A DNA stretch of 64,000 bases from Euborellia annulipes (Eukaryota > Arthropoda > Insecta > Dermaptera > Anisolabididae), in the NCBI GenBank assembly GCA_023213315.1, contig JAKCPI010002812.1, positions 62,001-126,000 on the forward strand, read 5' to 3'. Of this stretch, positions 11,586 to 22,495 are shown one piece after another. Position numbers and translations under genes: made by a program. Each line of letters starts with the position of its first letter. Within the stretch, counting starts at the first letter, position 1. The notes under the pieces are model-generated. The model was not told the origin of the DNA, searched no databases, and was given only the letters and a program-made list of their open reading frames with translations.

Positions 11586-12200
11586 AAAGCCCCTTTGTGT
11601 CTGTGTGTCTGTGAACAAAATATCTCAAGAATGAAAAGAGTTAGAGGTTGGAATTTTATATTTAAGTTAGGCACCCCTCTGGCACGTGACACGAAGCTTT
11701 TGAACAAAATCGGTTAAAGAGTACTAGTACTCTACTGTTGTAATTTTTCAGTTTTCTCAAAATTCGCTCTAACGATTTTGATTAAAATTCAAAAATAAAT
11801 TATTTTTTAGTTGCTCTTTAATTCTCATTTTGCTCTGAAAATTGTTTGAAGACTACTTTACTCTTGTACTTCATAGGAAAGATAGGAAAAATGGTTCCAT
11901 GGTAACAAAATATAAATATTTTTCCATGTTTATAAATTTTACATCTTGAATTCTAAAATATAATATATCGGCGGTCACTTTTATAAAAGTTTTCTTGTAT
12001 TTTGTTTTTTGTAAAATGTATTATAAAAAGTAGGGCTGATATGACCAAGATCAAAGACCGGAAAATAAAGAAAAATAAATAAATAAATAACTAAATATAT
12101 CGCGATACAAATAAATCTGGTGTGACAAGCACAGAACACAACTTTCGATTTCCGAAGATAAGAGAACATTGTGTGCTGTTCGACCAGTAACAGATTTTTA
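11586..12200 (-). repeat. Family A copy lacking the terminal palindrome
   Basis: Starts inside the TGTGTCTGTG segment and continues through CTCAAGAATGAAAAGAG, the body and TGGTTCCATGGTAACA to the hairpin at about 12113-12195. The extra sequence at 11990-12100 between body and hairpin includes an (AAAT)n stretch. The hairpin is degenerate on its right arm. Confidence 0.7.
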
Positions 12201-13271
12201 CTATTATAAGTTGCTTTATCAATATATCTAAGGTTGAAACATATAATTCTGATAAAAATTAGCTAATATACGAAAACACTTCAATATAATCTCTAGTAAT
12301 TTATGAAACTTATGATAATAATTTTGTCTCTTTTTCCTGAAGGAGAGATAACTAATAGAAAAGAGGAAATAATATTTTATTATTTAATGAAATTATGATC
12401 TCTTTTGAATCCAAATAAAGATGTTATTAGACTTAACTTTTCTCTATGATAAAAAAAATACTTTCATACACCTTTGTATTAATATCAAAAAGTTTAAAGT
12501 TGTCTTTTGTTTTGAATTTCTAAACCCTTTCTTAAGAAATTAAATCTCTTTTAGATTAAAGGCATTAACTTGAATTGCCACATTTCTAAACAATGGAAAT
12601 GTGCAGGTATAAAAAGATAGGAGAAATAATAAATATAAAAATAATAATCCGTTTAAATGGTTTGGAAAACATGAAAATAAAAATGCAAAACGCTTCTTAA
12701 AAAATACATCTTGAAATTTATTAAAGAGTGAATTTTGAATAGAAAATTATAGAGTTTATTATTTTTTCTTATGTTAAGAAATTAAATGATGAAAAAAAAA
12801 TTTATAATCCCTCTAATCCAGAGTAATCCAATTCAAGGTCCGTAAGAAATTTTGTCCCAAATAATAATAAATGGATTGTAAAAAAATTGAGGGGAAAAAA
12901 AAAATTAATGACGATAAAATTCGAACGGATATGGATTTAAAATTATTATTTATTTTTTTTTGTCTTTGAGTTTCCATCCTCTTATCTTTACTAAATAAAG
13001 GGCATAAAAAGACAGTCCCGTAGTCTGAATATTTTTTTCGAGATGGGCTAAAAAATTTTGGAAAATGAGGGGAGGAAGTATTATAATTTTGATCAATGAC
13101 ATTAATTTAAAGAGTAAACAACGTTGGAGTAATGGACAGAGTTCAAATAATACCCATAAATAATATGCAGAAAATTTTATAGAAAAAAACCATTTCGGGG
13201 AGGACTGGAGCCATCCGAACCCTGGTTACGCTGGCTACGTGCCTGTAGTCCATATAACTAATAAATTTGAT
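12201..13271. other. No gene recognised
   Basis: Plain A+T-rich DNA. Near 13195-13255 a slightly GC-richer segment with CTGGTTACGCTGGCTACGTG resembles an end of a hAT-like element, without a partner. Confidence 0.4.
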
Positions 13272-13622
13272 TTTTACTTTCTCTTACCGATATGTATGTA
13301 TATCGTAATATACATATACAAGTATAAACATATAGAAAGTATTGGATTCATGTCAAATTCGATGGCGAGATTTTGATGGATATGCACGTTTTGAGGTCCC
13401 CAGAATCCAAAAAAGTATTTTCGCTACATGGTCTGTCTGTCTGTCTGTCTGGGTTCAATTTATAATAAATTTTACATCTTGAATTCAAATGTATTGTACT
13501 GTCGGAAACTAAATATATCTCAACACAAAAAAAATCTGGTGTGACAAGCACAGAACACAACTTTCGATTAGCGAAGGTAGGAGAATGTTTTGTTCTGTGC
13601 GACCAGTCACACCAGATTTTTT
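13272..13622 (-). repeat. Family A copy with internal deletion
   Basis: The terminal palindrome (13275-13350) and the GAGGTCCCCAGAATCC block are followed by a (GTCT)n run. The copy then jumps to TTTACATCTTGAATTCAAATG and the hairpin (13532-13622). Roughly 250 bp of body is missing, with the deletion starting in the simple repeat. Confidence 0.75.
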
Positions 13623-14220
13623 TTTCATTTATCCTCCATATCACGAGCTCCTGATTTTCCTGTCATTTCATTTATATAACTATTAAATTAAATAAATTGG
13701 AAGATTATTTGTGAATATAAATTCAGGAGGAAAATCTAAGCTAGAAAAACCATAAGGAAATTTATTTTTTCTTGATAATTTAAATACGCGAATAGAATAT
13801 TGTTTCTAATGCATAAATTATTGTAGGCTATTAATAAACATTTATAAGTTGTATCACGAATAGAACATTTTCTATCGCACCAGAAACTTTTTTTTAATTC
13901 TAGTGTATTAAAAAAGACCATGAAATTTTATTATGTTTGATTTTTACAAGGACCGTTTAAGGTAAATAAAATTATAACACAAAACGTATATCGAGATCGT
14001 AAATTTAAGATCAAGTTGTTTTAAAGGGTGAGTGGCATTTGGTTAAGGATTAGGATCATTACTATGCTGTTCTCTTACGAATAATTAAGTATAGCCACAG
14101 AAACCACTAAAACTTTAAATGAGATAATTTATTCTAAGTCTAATTTTCTTTGTGTAATCATTTAAATTCAAACAAAAAATTAGGCAAGAAATTATTGTAT
14201 TTATTATTAAAATAAATATT
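13623..14220. other. No gene recognised
   Basis: A+T-rich DNA without an assignable repeat or a convincing frame. Confidence 0.35.
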
Positions 14221-14728
14221 AAACATATATTTAGTTTCCGACAGTACGGTACATTTGTATTCAAGCTGTAAAATTTATAAATAGAAAAATATTTATATTT
14301 TGTAACCAAAGCTTTCCTATGAATTACAGGAGTTAATTAGATTTCAAGGACAAAATGAGAATATACATTTTAAAGAGAATCTAAAAAATAATTGATTTAT
14401 GAATTTTAATCAAAATCGTTGGAGCAAATTTTGAAGAGATCGTAAAAAAAGTGAAAAAATACATCTGTAAAGCTAGTACTTTTTGGATGATTTTGATCAA
14501 AGGTTATCAGGTGGATGCCTAACTTAGGCTTAAATAAAAAATTTCAATCTCCTAGCTCAATTTCTTCATGCATTAAATTGAACACAGGTACATACACAGG
14601 CAGACCATGTTGCAAAAACACCTTTTTTTGCACTCAGGGGACCTCAAAATCTCGATATCAAATTTTTTACATGAAACCAATACTTTCTCTCTATATACAA
14701 TATATTCATATATAGGTAAGAGAAAGTA
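14221..14728 (+). repeat. Family A copy without the hairpin
   Basis: Runs from ATATATTTAGTTTCCGAC through the body (CATCTGTAAAG, shortened palindrome) and CCATGTTGCAAAAACACC to the terminal palindrome ending GGTAAGAGAAAGT. A second family A copy begins a few bases downstream in the same orientation. Confidence 0.7.
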
Positions 14729-14734
14729 ATAAAC

Positions 14735-15476
14735 ATATAAAAATATTTATATTTTGTTAGTAAGGCAACTATTTCTCCTATCAATTTTTGACAGCAGCAT
14801 TTAAGCATTTAAAAAAATTTCTGCCCCCGGGTGTGTCATAGTAGGTAGCGTGCCTACCTCCTATACCAAACGTCGCGGGTTCGGACCCAGGCAGTCCGAT
14901 GATTTTATTTAAGCCATTTGGATACCAGATGGCTTAAATAGAAATGCCTCAACCCACAATAGATAATATATATTACAACGGTTATCGTCTAAAGTCTTAA
15001 ATGGCCTAAGTTGCCGAAAAGACTGTGTGAATGTGTGTGTGAGTTGAGTGTGAATGAGAAAAAAGTGTGAATGTTTAAAAAAAAAAAAAAAAAAAATTCT
15101 CCTATCTTTCCTATGAAGTTCAAGAGAAAAGTATGCTGCAACAGATATCAAGTGCAAAATGAGAATATACATTTTAAAGACTATCTAAAAAATAATTAAT
15201 TTATGAATTAAAACAAAATCGTTGGAGCGAATTTTGAGAAAATTGAAAAAAAGTGAAAAGGTGCATTAGTAAAGTACTAATACTTTTTGACCGATTTTGT
15301 TCAAAAGCTTAGTGTTAAGTCTCAGGGGATACCTAACTTAAATATAAAATTTCAAAGTCCTAGCTCTTTTCGTTCTTGAGATATTTTGTTCACAGACAGA
15401 CAGATTATGTTGTTAGATTCACCTCAAAACGTGTATATCCATCAAAACCTCGACATATAGATATAGAATTTTACAA
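14735..15476 (+). repeat. Family A copy split by a SINE
   Basis: The left part 14735-14782 (TATTTATATTTTGTTAG..., ending TTCTCCTATC) and the right part 15097-15476 (TTCTCCTATCTTTCC onward) join perfectly if the SINE and one copy of the TTCTCCTATC duplication are removed. The right part holds the body and the GTTCTTGAGATATTTTGTTC block but loses the terminal palindrome. Confidence 0.75.
14783..15096 (+). mobile_element. tRNA-derived SINE, subfamily 2, full length with TSD
   Basis: Flanked by 10-bp direct repeats TTCTCCTATC (14773-14782 and 15097-15106). Box B is GGGTTCGGACCCAGG (14877-14891). The core CTTAAATGGCCTAAGTTGCC, GAAAAGAC and the GTGTGAATGTGTGTGTGAG tail are present, ending in a long A-run. 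About 40 bp of extra sequence precedes the tRNA-like head. The duplication and A-tail are the expected products of LINE-mediated target-primed reverse transcription. Confidence 0.9.
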
Positions 15477-15520
15477 GATATATACAGATATAGAATTTTA
15501 AAAGATACAAATATTATTTA

Positions 15521-15655
15521 CTATTGGGGACCAGGCATATTTATTCTGTCTGACCACTTGATATCGAAATGATTTAAATATTCATCGGACTGGCCTGGAT
15601 CCGAACTCGCGCCTCATCAATAATGAATTTGTTAACAGCTCTAGCCAAGGAGGGG
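15521..15655 (-). mobile_element. Old or divergent SINE head (subfamily 3)
   Basis: Read on the minus strand: TTGGCTAGAGCTGTTAAC, a box B-like GAGTTCGGATCC, CCAGTCCGATGA, and then the AAATATGCCTGGTCCCC block that links head to body in the other SINEs. The head differs clearly from the other subfamilies, so it probably derives from a different tRNA or an old source gene. The 3' core and tail are missing. Confidence 0.6.
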
Positions 15656-16740
15656 GATTATTAAGTTTCAACTCAAAAAAATATAATAATCCGGTGTGTC
15701 ACACAGTCTGACAATAGAATGAGCTAAGTTGTATGACTATATTTAAAATGAGAAATATATGCTCACAATTACACTGTTTAGGCAAAAGATTAAATTAAAT
15801 CTATCCTCATCTTATCATTAGTAAAACATATGTTATTGGAAAGAAATTTATCATCATCATAGTACCATCAATCTTGCTCATTCGATATTTGTTCAAAGTT
15901 TACACTCCAACTGTTTACTTGGGCTTCATTTCTCGGGCGAACTTGCCTTCCAACATGCAAAGCCAGCAAACTCTATTAATTACATTCTATTGTCGATTTT
16001 GTGGAATTGAAAAAAAAAAAAATTAAATGAGGTAAAAAAAAGACAATTGGATTGGCTTGAACGCTTCATTGGCTTTCATTTATCAATGAAATCAACTCAC
16101 GAATTCAATTTCTATAGGAATCATTTTAATTATTTGCATAGTAATTTGAAAATCATTTTGGTACGCTTTTGATTGATAGTATTATACATATATTTGAATA
16201 TTTGATTGAATTCCTCTGTTTCTCGAGTTCTAGTAATTTCAGATCAAAGACTCCTTTATTTATTTATATGACCCTTTGCTGATTTTATAAGAGACACTTG
16301 ACAATCTGTTTTTAATCAAGTGAAAAGTGTTTATATAAACTCATTTTGGACTCGAAGAGAATAAAGTGTTTCGATTTTCTATTTCAATAAACAAATTTTT
16401 TTTTTTATATTTAGGATAAAAGCTTTTCTAAGGAATTTTGTGTTATCCTATTTCCGTATTATAAGAAAAACGTGAGATAAATCATTGTGATTTGTAATGT
16501 AATTTATTATTATTGTAAGCTCATCCATAATAAAATACACTGGCACTTGAATGATTTTTGTCATAAATTTATTTAGTAGAGGATCAGCTTTAAAGAAATA
16601 CTAGGGTGGGTAAGCGTGGACTAAATCCCGAGACTTCTAAACACTTGAATTTCTGGTCCTGATAGTTGTAGAAATGGAAACAAATTAATTTTTAAGAGGC
16701 TTATAGGTCAGAAAAAAAAGACATGTACAGCCAATTTTTA
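15656..16740. other. No gene recognised
   Basis: A+T-rich DNA, apparently free of the dispersed families and possibly unique sequence. No frame longer than chance was seen. Confidence 0.4.
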
Positions 16741-16917
16741 TTTAAATTAAATTAACGCTCCTCACTGTTGACGTTTTGACACCAGGTTTAGGCCATTATC
16801 AGAGCCGGCTAGCAATAATCACAACCACAGATGCTTAGTGATAAAATAATCATACCAATCGGCTCTGAGAATGGCCTAGGTGGAAAAAGTCCTCTGTGAG
16901 GGGCGTTAATTTAATTG
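16741..16917. mobile_element. Palindromic miniature element, Penelope-like ends (degenerate)
   Basis: Terminal arms TTAAATTAACGCTCCTCAC and GTGAGGGGCGTTAATTTAA are reverse complements. Inner arms contain GGCCATTATCAGAGCCG and CGGCTCTGAGAATGGCC. On the minus strand the left arm reads CTGATAATGG...CAAAACGTC, which fits the hammerhead-like layout seen elsewhere, but the stem no longer pairs. Confidence 0.55.
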
Positions 16918-16940
16918 AAAATTTTCTTTTGCCCGCAACA

Positions 16941-17016
16941 CCAACATCGACACAAAAAATATGGTGTAACAAACACAGAACTTAACTTTCAATTACTGAA
17001 GGTAAGAGAAAGTTGT
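16941..17016. repeat. Decayed family A hairpin
   Basis: ATGGTGTAACAAACACAGAAC, TTTCAATTACTGAAGGTAAG and AGAAAGTTGT match one and a half hairpin arms with several changes. The right arm is lost. Confidence 0.55.
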
Positions 17017-17716
17017 AGAGGCCAATGACCTAAGAAGAAATCCCAAATGATATGACTACCTTAATATTTATTTTATGAAATATTCAAGAAGTTAAGATGA
17101 CAAGAGAGCTTCTGTTATATCAAATTATAAACAATTTCTCAAGTGCTCTCAAATAGAGAAATACACCTCATTATAAATGTAATGTTCTTTTGTTATTGTT
17201 ACCAGCAATACTAAAAGAAAATTTTGACTTACGGTATGTTTAAAGCATACGGAGTTAGTAGAGGGAACTTAATTTCATGATCAAAGAGTCATTAGTGGAA
17301 TAAATTGCTTATTTATACGAAGAAAACGACAATAATTAATTAATTTATTCAAATTTTTAATAAATTCGGAGGAAAATTTCGTCATTTTGTCATCGAGACA
17401 TTTCGTATTAAAATAATCTCATTAATTTCTCTAATTAAGATAAGTGTAATTATATTTTATTGAGGATATAATATAAAGATTCCCTTACGTTACATGAGCT
17501 AATTCCATGTGTATCACGTTTAAACAATATTACAGGTAATCTATAATATTCTATTATATTAGATATATTGATGATAATCATCATAAGATAGCATGCTGTT
17601 TAGAATAAATTACATGTCATCTCTATTAATATGATTTTAATGTTAATTGATGTATTTTAGAAGAAAATGGAAATGAGACCTTCAAAATACCTATAAATTA
17701 TTGAGAATATTTTCTT
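17017..17716. other. No feature recognised
   Basis: A+T-rich DNA without assignable content. Confidence 0.4.
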
Positions 17717-18567
17717 GTATATCCATCAAAATCTCGACATTGAATTTTTGACATGAATCCAATACTTTCTCTCTCTATATATATTAACATATATATAGAG
17801 GTAAGAGAAAGAGATTTTGATGGATATACACGTTTTGAGGTCCCCTGAATCTAAAAAAGTGGGTTTCGCGACATGTTCTGTCTGTGTGTGTCTGTGTGCG
17901 TGTGTTCAATTTTAAGCAGGAAGGAATTGAGCTATGAGGCTGAAATGTTATATTTAAGTTAAACACCCTCCGGGGCCAAAAAAATAAGCTTTTAATCAAA
18001 ATCGGCCAAAAAGTACTAGTACTTTACTGATGTACTTTTTCACTTTTTTTCGATTTTCTTAAAATTCGCTCCTAACGATTTTGATTAAAATTGAAAAATC
18101 AATTATTTTTTAGATGCTCTTTTAAATCTATATTCTCATTTTGCTCTCAAAATTGTTTGAAGCACACTTTACTCTTGTACTTCATAGGAGAGATAGGAGA
18201 AATGGTTGCCATGGTAGCAAAATATAAATATTTTGCCATGTTTATAAATTTTACATCTTGAATTTTAATATCGGCGGAAAAATGCCTGGACCCTAATATA
18301 TATATAAATTCATAAATAACGGTTATCGTCTAAAGTCTTAAATGGCCTGAGCTGCCGAAAAGACAGTGTGAATGTGTGTGTGAGTGTGAGTGTGAATGAG
18401 AAAAGAAGTGTGAATGTTTAAAAAAAAAAAAAAAAAAAAAATATCGGCGGAAACTAAATGTATGTCGACACAAAAAATCTGGTGTGGCAAGCACAGAACA
18501 CAACTTTCGATTACCGAAGTTAAGAGAAAGTTGTGTGCTGTGCGGCAGTCACACCAGATTTTTTTTT
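17717..18567 (-). repeat. Family A copy fused tail-to-tail with a short inverted fragment, carrying a SINE
   Basis: 17717-17812 is the plus-oriented 3' end of family A (CATCAAAATCTCGACATTGA to the terminal palindrome). From 17813 a minus-oriented copy runs back through GATTTTGATGGATATACACG, the simple repeat, the body and CCATGGTAGCAAAATATAA to a hairpin at 18474-18565. The shared terminal palindrome forms the centre of the inverted pair. A truncated SINE sits at 18281-18439. Confidence 0.75.
18281..18439 (+). mobile_element. 5'-truncated SINE with 14-bp TSD
   Basis: Begins at AATGCCTGGACCC, so the whole tRNA-like head is missing, and runs through ACGGTTATCGTC, the core and GTGTGAATG tail to a poly(A) run. 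The direct repeat AATATCGGCGGAAA flanks it at 18267-18280 and 18440-18453, although the first A of the right copy merges with the tail. 5' truncation with an intact TSD indicates incomplete reverse transcription at insertion rather than later loss. Confidence 0.9.
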
Positions 18568-19990
18568 TTTTTTTGGAAAATCATCAAGCACAATTTGAAT
18601 AAAAATATGATTTAATATAAATATCTGTATCCTCGATAATTCAGGGGTAGGGGAGTGGAATGTACCCTACCCCTGTCTCCCCTTGCATAGTTCCTGCGCC
18701 TTTCAATCTGTGAATTTCGTAGTTTCATCCAAAACACGAAAAGATAGCCAAAAATTTTAATAACAATAGCTAATATGAAAAAAATTCACAAAAAATAATG
18801 AGTTTTCTAAAAAGAACTACTTGCTATAGAGAAGAAATCAACTTTATAGAAGAAAAATAACTTTAGTTAGTAAAATTGAAATTTCATTAGTTCAAGAATT
18901 TAATTAATTATTAATAAAAATATTTTATCATGGTATATTTTTTTTTACATACCCTATATCAAAAATAAAATACTTTATTTCCAACCCGAAGCAAAATTCA
19001 AATGTGCTAGATAAATTTGCATAATTAAATTTTTCTCTCGTATCCCTTGGGAAAATTTAATAAAAATGCAATCATAAATCTCAGTTAATTTTTTTTCATA
19101 TATTGGTTTTTATTGAAATAACAAAAAAAAAAATTATTTAAATAACAAAAAAAAAAAAAAAGATATTAAATTGGGTCATGGTATCATCCAATGAAGTAAT
19201 ATTTAATTTATTCAATAAATAACTTTTTCGAATTAAACCATAAAAGTTTTTTATAACTAATAACTAACTTTAGGTTAACAAAACTTTTACTTATTTTAGA
19301 TAAAATCGAAAGAAATTGGTAAGTAAATTAAAAGAAAATAATTCAAGTGGATTAAGAAAGAAAAATAAACGATCGCCATATCGAAGTTATTCAATAGAAT
19401 GGAGGTGTCAATAACAAAGCACTTTATCCGTGTAGTATATTATGCATGGAATAATGGATCAGTTTTCGGTGAATTCAATTTCCAATTGTAATACTCAAGA
19501 ATAAGGGGAAAATGAGGTTTATTCAATTTGGAACTACTGAAAATCTAAAAAGGAGGTAAAGTAAATAAAAAGAGAAAGAAAATCTTTTTTTTTAAGATAT
19601 AAAATGAATATTTCTCATTTAATTAATGAGATAAATTTATCAGAAAGCAGGGGCCTATTTTGGTAGGGCCTCCTCCTAAATCTTTGACAAAAAAATTACT
19701 CCTTTTTTTCCAGTCAATATTAATTTATTATTTCATTTTATATTCTTATTTGCTCAAAAAAAAATGTTTGGGGAGGGGGGTATTCCTTAGACTTCCCCCC
19801 CCCTCCCAACCGAAATCCTGGCTATGCTACTATTGGAGTGGGATAACAAAAAGAAGTTTGGGTTGATATTAACCTAATAATTCCCTCTCAAAGGAATCTC
19901 ATTTTTGTAAAAGACACCCAAATACATGTGACTTTAATGCTTCGATCGATTGCAGAAGCTTTACGAGTGTTGTCAAAAGTATATTATGAC
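18568..19990. other. No gene recognised; possible hAT end at 19790-19840
   Basis: Mostly A+T-rich DNA. A short GC hairpin (GGGGTAGGGGAG / CTACCCCTGTCTCCCC) lies at 18645-18685. A C-rich block followed by CCTGGCTATGCTACTATTGG near 19800-19840 looks like a single end of a hAT-like element. Confidence 0.4.
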
Positions 19991-20207
19991 CAAGAGCGGA
20001 TCCAGAGGTGTTTCTCGGGGGGGGGGGGGGGGTAATCTGGTGTGACTGGTCGCACAGTACACTATTTTTTCCTAATTTCGGTAATTTAAAGGCGCATTCT
20101 GTACTTGTTTGCCAGAATATAAATACAAATCAAATTTTGAAGTATTAATTTTTTAAAAAAAGTATTTTTGTCAAATCTCGGGGGGGGGGGGGTAATTACC
20201 CCTTTTA
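19991..20207 (-). mobile_element. hAT-like miniature element, truncated
   Basis: Starts with CAAGAGCGGATCCAGAGGTG, the same terminus as the intact elements ending at 38363 and 45716. It contains a G-run and a degenerate family A hairpin (AATCTGGTGTGACTGGTCGC), then TTCTGTACTTGTTTGCCAGA and a second G-run. The other terminus is missing after TTTTACCCC. It runs in reverse relative to the 38101 and 45442 copies. Confidence 0.7.
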
Positions 20208-20671
20208 CCCCAAGTCATTTGGAAAATCAATTGATTTGGTTAAAAAATATTTTTCATTTTCATTTTGCCTGAAAATTGGATCTCTAATAATTACCATGAG
20301 AGTGATTTTATTATTTTATAATATATCATATCCAATTTCTATGGTTATGTATTGTAAAATATAAATTAATAAAAAATTTTATTAGTAGTTATTTGCTGCC
20401 AGGAGTAGTCATCTAGCCTTCATGGTATTTAGATATGTACAGTACATAGTAAAATAATTTACCTATAATATTAATAGAACAATAAACATAAAAGCAAAAA
20501 CAATACAATAATAAAACATATTCGTATCAAGAGGGGGAGAGAAAGGTTCTATAATTCGAACTAGGCCTCTTAGCTTTTTTATAATTCTACCAATGATTAA
20601 TCCTGTGTCAGCCCAGCTTAGCTTAATTTCCTAATTCTCTTTAGTTTGTCACGATGAGTGCAAGGTAGATG
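20208..20671. other. No feature recognised
   Basis: A+T-rich DNA with no assignable repeat. Confidence 0.4.
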
Positions 20672-20673
20672 TA

Positions 20674-20906
20674 CAGTGAGTGCCCCAATTAAGTCCCCAC
20701 CTGATAGCTTTGGCCTTAAGTATATCGTATAGTATATGGTAAATGGTGAAATAATTTTATATTTGAAAAGGTAAAATAAAATCATCTATATCAGATTTTA
20801 CGTTTTATCTTTTCGGTCATTAAAATTATTTTACCATTTACCATATAATATACCATATATTTAAGGCTAAATATATCAGGTGGGGACTTAATTGTGGCAC
20901 TCACTG
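20674..20906. mobile_element. Tc1/mariner-like MITE, TA target duplication
   Basis: Terminal inverted repeats CAGTGAGTGCCCCAATTAAG and CTTAATTGTGGCACTCACTG are bounded on both sides by TA (20672-20673 and 20907-20908). The interior is itself palindromic (TATGGTAAATGGTGAAATAAT against ATTTTACCATTTACCATA). It has no transposase. TA duplication and a CAGTG terminus are typical of the Tc1/mariner superfamily. Confidence 0.8.
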
Positions 20907-20908
20907 TA

Positions 20909-21180
20909 CAGTGAGCGCCAAAGTTAAGTTCCACTCATGGGCATGGGCGTAACTAGGGGGTCCCCCCAGAAGGGTCCCCACTCCAAGAAAAATTGAGCCT
21001 TTCAGGCTCCCCCGGAGGATGGCTGGTCCCATGCCCCCCCCCCCCTCCCAAAGAGGATGGCTGGTCCCATGACCCCAGCCAAATTCCCTAGTTACGCCTA
21101 TGACCATGCGTTTTCTACTTGTGATCATTTCATTGCTTTTATGATTTTATTAATAATATTTTCATTTTTTAACATTATTA
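20909..21180. mobile_element. Second Tc1/mariner-like MITE, interrupted by a hAT-like element
   Basis: Starts immediately after the TA of the preceding element with CAGTGAGCGCCAAAGTTAAG. It is interrupted at 20942-21102 and resumes as ATGCGTTTTCTACTTGTGAT, which matches the interior of the intact relative at 47635-47818 read in reverse. The far terminus was not found. Confidence 0.65.
20942..21102. mobile_element. hAT-like miniature element nested in a mariner-like MITE
   Basis: Termini CATGGGCGTAACTAGGG and CCCTAGTTACGCCTATG are inverted repeats. The interior is G/C-run rich with two GAGGATGGCTGGTCCCATG blocks. The likely 8-bp target copies (CTCATGGG and ACCATGCG) match imperfectly, so the insertion is not recent. 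Comparison with 47635-47818 shows the host sequence was uninterrupted there. Confidence 0.7.
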
Positions 21181-22195
21181 TTAATTGAGAAAAAATAAAA
21201 ATGAAATAACTTTGAATTGAAATATAATATAAAATTTTTCTATTAGAGATTGAATTAACAATTTGATGTTGAACAATTATTAACAAGATTTTAATAAAAT
21301 TATTTCTCTTCCATCTTTTTTGTCCTTGATTAAAAATTAAAAAAACGCTAGGCCTATTATAATGTCATTGGATTGTTTGGAGATGAAAACGAAAACATCG
21401 AAATATTTCATCCCTTTTGAAAATAGTACAAAGAGTTCTTGGCCTATTTTTACCTGAGAGGTGAAGGTGGTGGTGGGTGGGGAGGTTAAATGTCAGAGAC
21501 GAGGTCAGAGGAAACTCTGGGACAGGGGGATTCCCACTCGTTCGATTAGCTAAATGATTGAACATCGAATGGCGCCAAAGGTATATACTCAGACAAAGTA
21601 TATATTTACTATTGTCTGACTATATGAAGGGCTGAGTTTGCTTATTTCGAGTTCTTTTATATTTTAATAGGCAAGTAGGAAAAGAATTATTAATAAATCC
21701 AAGAATCAAGAGCTGATTTGATTTATTAAATTTAGTATCAGTATTAGATTAGAGATCTAGGCCAGGGGCAAGTAGTTCTTAAATATATTGAAGGTTGCCA
21801 AAAAATTGGTTCTTGGTTAAGGTAGCGGGGGTAACCCAAATGACCAATTGACTAAAGAAATTTCCGATTCGTAAAATAAAATGAATTGAATTGAAGAGAT
21901 TTTCTTAATAAAACTAAAAAAAAAAAAAAAATTTCAATGCGGTTTTTTTTTTTTAATGAATTAAATTCATAAGAGATTATTGGGACATCGAGCTATAATT
22001 TTCTTAATGACTTGTAAAAAAAAATTAAGGAAATTAATTTTTCTGTTATCAAGCAAATACAAAAAAAATAATCTGTCCCAATAATCTTTAATTTTTTTTT
22101 TTTTTTTTAATTTAAAAATGAATTTATTGTTATTATTAATCACATATTAATTAAGAAATTTTCAAAATAAGCTTAGATGATTTATTTAAAAATCA
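21181..22195. other. No gene recognised
   Basis: A+T-rich DNA. A slightly GC-richer segment at 21430-21545 opens a 66-codon minus frame with no recognisable motif. Part of the sequence is long A- and T-runs (21910-22110). Confidence 0.35.
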
Positions 22196-22199
22196 ACTG

Positions 22200-22495
22200 T
22201 CAAATTAGTTCAGCATTCTTGCAATAGATGGCAGGCTAGTCTAACAGCTGATCCCCTAATAGTGTATATCTGGGTAATATTTATATATTTTTATGCTTTT
22301 ATAAAAGATACATAATATATAATAACATTTATAATTTATTGTTAAAAGATCAATGAAAATCAACCAAATGCATTAAATATTATTAGCTACCATTCTGACA
22401 TCTCTTGGCAAATTTTTGAATTACTTGAATTTTTTGGGCATACTTTTTATGACACACAGCACCCTCTTATCGGGATAAACATGCGTAACACCTTC
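22200..22495 (-). repeat. Dispersed repeat E, minus-strand copy
   Basis: Reverse complement of 50325-50630. Shared blocks include CAACCAAATGCATTAAATAT, TTCTGACATCTCTTGGCAAA, TTATAAAAGATACATAAT, ACACACAGCACCCTCTTATC and AACATGCGTAAC. It has no coding frame, tRNA boxes or terminal repeats, so its class is unknown. Confidence 0.65.
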
